Translations under genes and position numbers: made by a program
Assembly: GCA_035541475.1 (NCBI GenBank)
Contig: DATKND010000061.1
Location: 1-26,724 of the forward strand
Direction: 5' to 3'
DNA length: 26,724 nucleotides
Source of the DNA: DASUFZ01 sp035541475
GTDB taxonomy: Bacteria; Myxococcota_A; UBA9160; SMWR01
The notes under the pieces: model-generated
What the model was told of the DNA's origin: nothing
The model's database searches: none
The model's input: the letters and a program-made list of their open reading frames with translations, nothing else
In this document: positions 7,413 to 13,596 of the stretch, piece by piece
Layout: each line of letters opens with the position of its first letter
Position numbering within the stretch: the stretch's first letter is position 1

Positions 7413-8588
7413 CTACAGTCTTTCGATGACGGTGCCCGTGCCGACGGCCGAGCCGCAGCACATCGTGACGAAGGCCTTCTCGCCGCCGCGCCGCTCGAGC
7501 TCGTGGAGCGCGGTCACGATCAGGCGCGAGCCGGTCGCGCCGACCGGATGGCCGAGCGCGATCGCGCCGCCGTTCACGTTCACCCGACTCATGTCGGGCT
7601 CGAACACCTTCGCCCACGAGAGCACGACCGCAGCGAAGGCCTCGTTGATCTCGACCAGATCGAAGTCGCCGAGCTTCAGGCCGGTCTTGCGCAGGATCTC
7701 CTGCGTCGCGTCGATCGGGCCGTCGAGCAGGTAGTACGGATCGGTGCCGACTACGACGCCCTGCACGATGCGCGCGCGGGGCTTCAAGCCGAGTTCGCGC
7801 GCCTTCTCCTTCGACATCCAGAGGATGCCCGCGGCGCCGTCGGAGATCTGCGAGGTGCTGCCCGGCGTGTGGATGCCGCCGGGGATCACGGGCTTGAGCT
7901 GCGCGAGGCCCTCGAGCGTCGAGGGGCGGATGCCCTGATCGGTCTTCACCGTGCGCGTCTCGCCGGTCGGCTTGCCGTCGTCGCCGAGGACCGGCGCCTC
8001 GATCGGCAGGATCTCGCGCTCGAAGCGGCCGGCGTCGCGCGCGGCGGCGGCCTTCTGCTGCGATCGGAGTCCGAAGAGGTCGACATCCTCGCGCGTGATG
8101 CCGCGGTTCTTCGCGATGCGCTCGGCCGACGTGAACTGGTCCGGCGTGCTGTCCCATGGCCACTCGGGCGGCTGGAAGAAGCCGGGGCCGTTCATCACGT
8201 TGGCGCCGAGGCCGACGTGACTCATCACCTCGACGCCGCAGGCGATGCCGGCGTCGATCGAACCCGCGCGCACGAAGGCCGACACGATGTGGTTGGCCTG
8301 CTGGCCCGATCCGCACTGCGTGTCGACGGTGGTGCCACCGGTGCGCCAGCCCTTGCCGCGCGAGAGCCAGGCCACGCGCGCCACGTTGTTCGACTGCTCG
8401 CCCGCCTGCGTGACGCAGCCGCCGACCACCTGCTCGACGACGGCCGGGTCGATGCCCGCGCGGTCGACGAGCGCCTGCTGGACCTTTGCCAGCAGGGTCG
8501 CCGGGTGGAAGGCAGAGAGGTCGCCCTTGCCCATCTTGCCGCGCGCGATCGGCGTGCGGAGGGCTTCGACGATGACGGCTTCGCGCAT
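7413..8588 (-). CDS. Thiolase family acetyl-/ketoacyl-CoA acyltransferase (FadA5-like)
   Basis: A 391-residue thiolase that should cleave a 3-ketoacyl-CoA with free CoA, shortening the chain. The nucleophile is Cys92 in TQCGSGQQA. The second-half motifs are INEAFA, His347 in GGAIALGHPVGATG and the general base Cys377 in MCCGSAVG, where degradative thiolases usually have C-x-GGG. All catalytic residues are present, in contrast to the Ltp2-like neighbour. Length is standard. It sits 21 bp after the ltp2-like gene and 8 bp before the SDR. By context it resembles FadA5, the thiolase of cholesterol side-chain breakdown, but sequence alone does not exclude a general beta-oxidation or biosynthetic role. 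Confidence 0.93.
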   Translation of the reverse strand: MREAVIVEALRTPIARGKMGKGDLSAFHPATLLAKVQQALVDRAGIDPAVVEQVVGGCVTQAGEQSNNVARVAWLSRGKGWRTGGTTVDTQCGSGQQANHIVSAFVRAGSIDAGIACGVEVMSHVGLGANVMNGPGFFQPPEWPWDSTPDQFTSAERIAKNRGITREDVDLFGLRSQQKAAAARDAGRFEREILPIEAPVLGDDGKPTGETRTVKTDQGIRPSTLEGLAQLKPVIPGGIHTPGSTSQISDGAAGILWMSKEKARELGLKPRARIVQGVVVGTDPYYLLDGPIDATQEILRKTGLKLGDFDLVEINEAFAAVVLSWAKVFEPDMSRVNVNGGAIALGHPVGATGSRLIVTALHELERRGGEKAFVTMCCGSAVGTGTVIERL

Positions 8589-8609
8589 GACGTGAGGATC
8601 TCCCGATTG

Positions 8610-9782
8610 CTAGTCGAGCTTGCCGAGGATCATCGCGCTCGACGGCACGCCGACCCCGGCGGTGACGAGCACGTGGTCGGACTTCGCCGGCTGGTTCCGC
8701 GAGGTGCCGCGGATCAGCCGCACGCCCTCGTTGACGCCGTTCATGCCGTGGATGTAGGCCTCGCTGAGCTGACCGCCGTGCGTGTTGACGGGCAGGCGGC
8801 CGCCGACCTCGATGTTGCCGTTCTGCACGAAGTCCTTCGCCTCGCCGCGCTTGCAGAAGCCGTAGGCCTCGAGCTGGAAGAGCACGATCGAGGTGAAGGC
8901 GTCGTAGAGGATCGCGGCGTCGACGTCGTCGGGGCGCAGGCCCGACACCTCGTAGAGCTGGCGCGCGACGATCCCGAGCTCGGGCAGCTCCGTGATGTCG
9001 GGGCGGTAGAAGCTCGTCATCGACTCCTGGTCCGGGCCGGCGCCCTGCGCGACCGCGCGGATCAGCGCGGCGGGCTTCGCGAGATCGCGCGCGCGCTCGG
9101 GCGTGGTGACGATGCAGGCGCAGGCGCCGTCGGTCTCGAGGCAGCAGTCGTAGAGGCGCAGCGGGTCGACGATCATGCGCGAGGCCTGGTGCTCCTCGAT
9201 CGTCAGCGGTCGCTGGTAGAAGATCGCGTCGGGGTTCACCACCGCGTGTCTGCGCGTCGAGACGGCCACGTGCCCGAGGTCGCGGCTGGTGGTGCCGGTC
9301 TCGTGCATGTAGCGGCGCGTCACCATCGCGACCCACGAGGTCGGCGTCATGAGGCCGGACGGGATGTACCAGCTCCAGTGGATCGCGTCGCTCGTGATCA
9401 GGTTGCCCGAGACGCCCGAGCTGTAGCGCTGGCCCGAGCGCCCGTTGAGATCGCGGTAGCAGACGACGTACTTCGCGGCGCCGGTCGCGACCGCCATCGC
9501 CGCCTGCATCAGCACGCCGAGCGCGGCGCCGCCGCCGTGCGGGATCTGGCTCTGGAACGTGAGCCCGCCGATGCCGACGGAGCGCGCGACCTCGATGTCG
9601 TCGGTGAGATCCATCGTGAAGGTGGTCATGCCGTCGATCTGCGAGGGCTTGAGTCCCGCGTCGGCGATCGCGGCGCGCACGGCCTCGCAGGCGAGCTGGA
9701 GATCCGAGCGGCCGGAGTTCTTCGAGAAGTCGGTCGCGCCGATGCCGACGATGGCGGCCTGGTCCTTCAAGGTGATGGACAT
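8610..9782 (-). CDS. ltp2: Ltp2-like thiolase-fold retro-aldolase (lipid-transfer protein / SCP2-thiolase family)
   Basis: A 390-residue member of the SCP2-thiolase/Ltp family. It has a thiolase fold but no nucleophilic cysteine: the usual CxS region reads IPHGGGAALG (about 80-89). Characterised Ltp2 enzymes catalyse the retro-aldol step that releases propionyl-CoA from a 17-hydroxy steroid side chain, working with a DUF35 partner. Two tyrosines 50 residues apart, Tyr293 (ILYDAFTS) and Tyr343 (SEAYIHG), match the spacing of the pair I recall as catalytic in actinobacterial Ltp2. LPVNTHGGQLSEAYIHGMNG is a strong family block. It lies 9 bp after the ChsH1-like gene, as in the mycobacterial igr operon. 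Substrate is inferred from family and gene order. Confidence 0.87.
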   Translation of the reverse strand: MSITLKDQAAIVGIGATDFSKNSGRSDLQLACEAVRAAIADAGLKPSQIDGMTTFTMDLTDDIEVARSVGIGGLTFQSQIPHGGGAALGVLMQAAMAVATGAAKYVVCYRDLNGRSGQRYSSGVSGNLITSDAIHWSWYIPSGLMTPTSWVAMVTRRYMHETGTTSRDLGHVAVSTRRHAVVNPDAIFYQRPLTIEEHQASRMIVDPLRLYDCCLETDGACACIVTTPERARDLAKPAALIRAVAQGAGPDQESMTSFYRPDITELPELGIVARQLYEVSGLRPDDVDAAILYDAFTSIVLFQLEAYGFCKRGEAKDFVQNGNIEVGGRLPVNTHGGQLSEAYIHGMNGVNEGVRLIRGTSRNQPAKSDHVLVTAGVGVPSSAMILGKLD

Positions 9783-9791
9783 GGTCTCTTC

Positions 9792-10205
9792 TCAGCGGGG
9801 CAGGGCGACGACGACGGTGCCGGTCGCGTGGTCGCCCCAGTTGTTCTTCGCCGCGATCTCGACCTCGACGTGTCCCTGCGCGGCGTCGACCTTCGACACC
9901 TTGCCGCGCAGCTTCATCGTGTCGCCCGGCAGATTCGGAGCGCCGAGCTTGATCGCGACCTTGCGGATCGTCGCGTCCGGGCCGGCCCAGTCGCTGACGT
10001 AGCGGCCGACGTAGCCGTTGGTGGTCAGGATGTTCATGAAGACGTCGGACATGCCGGAGGCCTGGGCGGCGCTGCGGTCGTGGTGCACGGGCGTGTAGTC
10101 GCGCGAGGCCAGCGCGCCGCCGACGATGATCGCGGCAGTCAGCGGCACATCGAGCGGCGGCAGCTCCTCGCCGACCGCGATCTGCGCGAGGCGACGGCTC
10201 GTCAT
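9792..10205 (-). CDS. chsH1: MaoC-like hydratase subunit (ChsH1-like)
   Basis: A 137-residue single hot-dog domain. It keeps the hydratase dyad as D36-YTPV-H41, the Asp-x4-His spacing used by MaoC/R-hydratases, while the partner subunit has lost the His. In Mycobacterium tuberculosis ChsH1 pairs with the MaoC-like half of ChsH2 to hydrate the steroid side-chain enoyl-CoA. The ATG at 10205 overlaps the stop of the upstream chsH2-like gene as ATGA, which suggests coupled, stoichiometric translation. The longer open frame is antisense noise. Assignment rests on the motif, the size and the order chsH2-chsH1-ltp2. Confidence 0.83.
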   Translation of the reverse strand: MTSRRLAQIAVGEELPPLDVPLTAAIIVGGALASRDYTPVHHDRSAAQASGMSDVFMNILTTNGYVGRYVSDWAGPDATIRKVAIKLGAPNLPGDTMKLRGKVSKVDAAQGHVEVEIAAKNNWGDHATGTVVVALPR

Positions 10206-11164
10206 CGCCGCACCCCCGCGCGGCGGAAGACCGGCATCGTCACGCCGCCGAGATCCTCGATCGACGCCTCCACCTTCATGCCGATGTGGATCTCCTCGAA
10301 GGGGCAGTCCACGACGGGCCCGACCAGGCGCGTGCCCTCGTCGAGGTCGATCAGGCCGATCGCGGCCGGGAAGTCGTAGCCGGGCATCGGCGGGTGGTGC
10401 ATCACGACGAAGCTGTGGACCGTGCCGCTGCCGGCGGAGGGCACCGAGGTCCACTCCGTCGACTGGCACTCGGGGCACATTGGTCGCGGCGGGTGCCGCA
10501 GCGCGCCGCAGGCGCTGCACTTCTGGATCGGGATCTCGCCGCGCTCGACGCCTTCCCACCACCAGCCGTTGTCCTTGCCGCGCAGCGGCGGGATGCGGCC
10601 GGGCTTCGCGGGTGCCGCCGCCTGGCCCTGCGCCTGCGCGGGCTGGTTCGGCTTGAAGCGCAGCACGCGGAAGATCATCGAGCCGACGACCTCGCCGGAC
10701 TCGGTGCGGAAGGCCGTGCGCGTGACGATGAAGTAGCCGACACCGAGCGCGGTCGTCTTCTCCTCGGAGATCGACTCGATCGTGGCCTCGGCCACAACCC
10801 GCTCGCCGGGGCGCAGGTAGCGCGTGTACTCCTGCTCGCAGTTGGTCGCGACCACGCCGGTGTAGCCGTGCTGGGCGAAGAGCGCGTGGAGCTTCTCCTG
10901 CCGGTCGCGCGCCGGCCGCTCCGCGTCCGCCATGCGGAAGCCGGAGAGGATCCAGGCCTGGAGCATGGTCGGCGGCGCGACGAGCCCGCCGTGCGGCGTC
11001 TTCGCGGCGGCGGCCGCGTCCCAGTAGATGGGATTGTGATCGCCCATCGCGTCGCACCACTGCCGGATCATCGGCTCGTTCACCGGGTCGCGGGCGACCT
11101 CGGGCTCGCCGAAGGGCAGGCCCACGTACGGCTTGAAGGCATCTTCCAGCGCGCGATCGGGCAC
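10202..11164 (-). CDS. chsH2: ChsH2-like fusion: MaoC-like domain plus DUF35 zinc-ribbon/OB-fold domain
   Basis: A 320-residue two-domain protein. Residues 1-170 are MaoC-like, but the catalytic motif reads D42-HNPI-Y47, so Tyr replaces His and this half is probably not catalytic. Residues 172-195 form an Ala/Gln/Pro linker. From about 200 comes a DUF35 acyl-CoA-associated domain with a rubredoxin-like zinc site C216-x2-C219-x10-C230-x2-C233, then an OB fold (IGLIDLDEGTRLVGPVVD). This architecture is that of actinobacterial ChsH2, whose DUF35 half binds Ltp2. Start: GTG at 11164 with GGAG 5 nt upstream; GTG at 11170 is an alternative. It is the first gene of the operon, 105 bp from a KstR-like palindrome. 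Confidence 0.85.
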   Translation of the reverse strand: MPDRALEDAFKPYVGLPFGEPEVARDPVNEPMIRQWCDAMGDHNPIYWDAAAAAKTPHGGLVAPPTMLQAWILSGFRMADAERPARDRQEKLHALFAQHGYTGVVATNCEQEYTRYLRPGERVVAEATIESISEEKTTALGVGYFIVTRTAFRTESGEVVGSMIFRVLRFKPNQPAQAQGQAAAPAKPGRIPPLRGKDNGWWWEGVERGEIPIQKCSACGALRHPPRPMCPECQSTEWTSVPSAGSGTVHSFVVMHHPPMPGYDFPAAIGLIDLDEGTRLVGPVVDCPFEEIHIGMKVEASIEDLGGVTMPVFRRAGVRR

Positions 11165-11268
11165 GGTCACTCCGCGTGGCGACCCCGTGCGCGGTCCCGC
11201 AACGAGCGCGCGGCGAAGCCTGCGCCGGTCGGGGGGTCGCGCGGCGGAAGGCCGCGGGCGGCTCACTC

Positions 11269-11282
11269 TAGAACATGTTCCA
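11269..11282. promoter_or_regulatory. KstR-like palindromic operator
   Basis: The 14-bp sequence TAGAACATGTTCCA fits TNNAACNNGTTNNA, the consensus I recall for KstR, the TetR-family repressor of actinobacterial cholesterol genes. The inner GAACATGTTC (11271-11280) is a perfect palindrome. It lies in the only intergenic region of the divergent chsH2 operon (start 11164) and lyase/QOR pair (start 11346), so one site could control both. Related TetR regulators of acyl-CoA genes use similar half-sites, so the regulator need not be KstR. No regulator gene is in the window. Confidence 0.55.
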
Positions 11283-11345
11283 ACGAGGCGCAGCGGGCTC
11301 GCGAAGCTCGAAGCGCGACTCGCCCCGGTACACTGCGCGTCCGCG

Positions 11346-12218
11346 ATGACGTCCCCCCGCTCCGTCGAAGCGCTGCGCGCGCTGCTCTCGCAGTCGCGCT
11401 GCCACGTCATGCCCTGCTGCTACGACGGACTCTCCGCGCGCTTGATCGAGCGCGCCGGCTTCGCGCTCACCTTCATGAGCGGCTTCGCGGTCTCCGCGTC
11501 GCGCCTCGGTCTCCCCGACACGGGGCTCATCTCCTTCGGCGAGATGCTCGACAGCGGGCGCAACATCTGCGCCGCCGTGAAGATCCCCGTGATCGGCGAC
11601 GCCGACACCGGCTACGGCAACGCGATGAATGCGAAGCGCACGGTGCGCGCCTACGCGCAGGCGGGATTCGCGTGCGCGATGATCGAGGACCAGCGCGCGC
11701 CGAAGCGCTGCGGCCACACGCGCGGCAAGCAGGTCGTCTCGCGCGGAGAGGCGGTCGCGCGCGTGCGCGCCGCCGTCGACGCGCGCGACGAGGGCGCGGG
11801 CATCCTGATCATGGCGCGTACCGACGCGCGCGCGACCGATGGCCTCGACGAGGCGCTCTGGCGCGCGCGCGCCTTCGAGGACGCGGGCGCCGACATCCTC
11901 TTCGTCGAGGCGCCGCGCTCGCGCGCCGAGATGGAGAAGGTCTGCCGCGGGACCCGCGCGCCGCAGATGGCGAACCTGGTCGAGGGCGGCGACACGCCGA
12001 TCCTCCCGCCTTCGGAGCTCGAGTCGCTCGGCTACCGCATCGCGGCCTACCCGCTGACCCTGCTCTCGGCTTCGGTGCGCGCGTCGCAGCAGGCGCTCGA
12101 ATCGCTGGCGCGGGGCGAGACTCCGGCGGGGCTCCTGCCCTTTGGCGAGCTGCGCGAGCTCGTCGGCTTCGACGCCTACGACGCTGAGCAGGCTCGTTAT
12201 GCGGAGGACGTCGAGTGA
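11346..12218 (+). CDS. Isocitrate lyase / PEP mutase family protein ((methyl)isocitrate-lyase-like)
   Basis: A 290-residue TIM-barrel enzyme of the ICL/PEPM superfamily. Visible motifs are the substrate/Mg site GDADTGYG (84-91), MIEDQ (112-116), and the catalytic loop APKRCGH (118-124) with its cysteine. The Cys in K-[KR]-C-G-H is found in C-C lyases (isocitrate, 2-methylisocitrate and 2,3-dimethylmalate lyases) and is usually absent from PEP mutases and phosphonate enzymes, so a lyase is favoured. The length fits methylisocitrate lyase-type enzymes rather than long glyoxylate-cycle isocitrate lyases. The frame is open further upstream, but the ATG at 11346 opens the conserved domain. TACACT at 11329-11334 is a possible -10. 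The stop overlaps the next start as GTGA. Confidence 0.85.
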   Translation: MTSPRSVEALRALLSQSRCHVMPCCYDGLSARLIERAGFALTFMSGFAVSASRLGLPDTGLISFGEMLDSGRNICAAVKIPVIGDADTGYGNAMNAKRTVRAYAQAGFACAMIEDQRAPKRCGHTRGKQVVSRGEAVARVRAAVDARDEGAGILIMARTDARATDGLDEALWRARAFEDAGADILFVEAPRSRAEMEKVCRGTRAPQMANLVEGGDTPILPPSELESLGYRIAAYPLTLLSASVRASQQALESLARGETPAGLLPFGELRELVGFDAYDAEQARYAEDVE

Positions 12219-13189
12219 AGACGCGAGCGGTGATGGTGAGTCGCACGGGTGGCCCCGAGGTGCTCCGGTTCGAGGAGCGCGAGCTGCCGGACCCGGGTCC
12301 CGGCCAGGTGCGGGTCGCGGTCGAGGCGGCCGGCGTCAACTACATCGATGTCTACTTCCGCACGGGCCTCTACCCGCGACCGGCTCCCTTCGTCGCGGGC
12401 CTCGAAGGCGCAGGGCGCGTCGAGGCGCTCGGCCCCGGCGTGACCGAATTACGTGTCGGCGACGCGGTGGCCTGGGCGTCGGTGCCCGACTCCTATGCGG
12501 AGCACGTCGTCGCGCCGGTCGAGCGGCTCGTGCCCGTGCCCGCCGGCGTCGCGCCGAAGACGGCTGCCGCCGTGATGCTGCAGGGCATGACCGCGCACTA
12601 TCTCGTGCACGGCACGCGCACGACGCAGAAAGGCGACGTCGCGCTCGTGCACGCGGCCGCAGGCGGCGCGGGGCTGCTGACCGTGCAGCTGCTCGCGCGC
12701 GCGGGCGCAACCGTGATCGGCACCTGCTCCTCCGACGCCAAGGCGGCGCTCGTGCGCGAGGCCGGCGCCCGCCACGTGATCCGCTACGACCAGACCGACT
12801 TCGCGCCCGAGGTGCGACGCCTGACCGATGGCTGCGGCGTCGACGTCGTCTACGACTCGGTCGGCCGCACCACCTTCGATGCGAGCCTCACCTGCCTGCG
12901 GCCGCGTGGACTCTGCGTGCTCTTCGGGCAGTCGAGCGGTCCGGTGCCGCCCTTCGAGCTCGGCCGCCTCAACACGCTCGGCTCGCTCTTCGTGACGCGT
13001 CCGTCGCTCGCACACTACAGCGCGACGCGCGAGGAGCTGCTGCTGCGCGCGGGCGAGGTGCTCACCGCGGTGAAGCGCGGCTTGCTCTCGGTCCGGATCG
13101 GCGGCGAGTGGCCGCTCGCGCAGGCCGACGCCGCGCAGCGCGCGCTCGAGAGCCGCGCGACGACAGGCAAGCTGCTGCTGATCGCCTGA
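12215..13189 (+). CDS. NADPH:quinone oxidoreductase-type MDR enzyme
   Basis: A 324-residue medium-chain reductase of the zinc-free quinone oxidoreductase (QorA/zeta-crystallin) group. The N-terminal GroES-like half has GVNYIDVYFRTGLYP and GLEGAGRVEALGPGV, both typical; the Rossmann half has MLQGMTAHYLV and VHAAAGGAGLLTVQLL for NADPH. No cysteine-rich structural-zinc loop is present. Length and order match E. coli QorA closely. The GTG start lies inside the stop of the lyase gene (GTGA, 12215-12218), which argues for coupled translation. Possible roles are quinone reduction or enal/enoyl reduction of a catabolic intermediate; substrate unknown. Confidence 0.92.
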   Translation: MKTRAVMVSRTGGPEVLRFEERELPDPGPGQVRVAVEAAGVNYIDVYFRTGLYPRPAPFVAGLEGAGRVEALGPGVTELRVGDAVAWASVPDSYAEHVVAPVERLVPVPAGVAPKTAAAVMLQGMTAHYLVHGTRTTQKGDVALVHAAAGGAGLLTVQLLARAGATVIGTCSSDAKAALVREAGARHVIRYDQTDFAPEVRRLTDGCGVDVVYDSVGRTTFDASLTCLRPRGLCVLFGQSSGPVPPFELGRLNTLGSLFVTRPSLAHYSATREELLLRAGEVLTAVKRGLLSVRIGGEWPLAQADAAQRALESRATTGKLLLIA

Positions 13190-13212
13190 CCGCACGACGA
13201 CAGGAGAGCGCC

Positions 13213-13596
13213 ATGCCGAGGGAGAAGAACCTCACGCGTTTCGAGTTCGGCCGGACTCGCGGCTGGTGGGTGCGGATCCGGCGGCGTAACCGCAAGCTGC
13301 AGGCGTTCTTCTCCGACGGGAAGCACGGGGGGCGCGCCGCCGCGCTCGCGAAGGCGCGCCGCCAGCGCGACCGCTGGCTCCGCACCTTGCCGCCGCCGAT
13401 CGACCCGCGCCGCAAGAGGCCGTCCGTGCGGATCTACCGCGACGCGAGCTCCGGCTATCCCGCCTGGCGCGTGCACATCCGCTTCCCGGGCGGCGGCGTC
13501 GCCTCGACCTCGCGCTCGATCCGCCTCTACGGCTCGGGCGAGGCGAAGCGTCTGTGCGAGCGCTGGGCGCGCGCGAAGGTCAGGGCGCGCCAGTAA
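13213..13596 (+). CDS. Small basic AP2-like (integrase-type DNA-binding) protein
   Basis: A 127-residue, strongly basic protein. Residues about 8-56 (W-W-VRIRRRNRK-LQAFFSD, then HGGRAAALAKARRQRDRWL) follow the pattern of bacterial AP2/ERF-like domains: a three-stranded sheet around W-x-V-x-I, then a helix ending in RD.W. Residues about 69-124 repeat the same layout (SVRIYRD, AWRVHIRFPGGG, then a helix ending in LCERWARAKVRA), so it may be a tandem of two divergent modules. ATG start with AGGAG 6 nt upstream. It follows the QOR gene by 23 bp, and its TAA directly abuts the stop of the convergent M20 gene. No integrase catalytic domain is present. DNA binding is inference. Confidence 0.6.
   Translation: MPREKNLTRFEFGRTRGWWVRIRRRNRKLQAFFSDGKHGGRAAALAKARRQRDRWLRTLPPPIDPRRKRPSVRIYRDASSGYPAWRVHIRFPGGGVASTSRSIRLYGSGEAKRLCERWARAKVRARQ

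Noticed and set aside
7503..10379. A 958-codon plus-strand open frame across the thiolase and ltp2-like genes
   Set aside because: Composition is dominated by Arg, Ala, Asp, Val and His with no motif, and it lies antisense to two clear enzymes. It is a GC-bias shadow.
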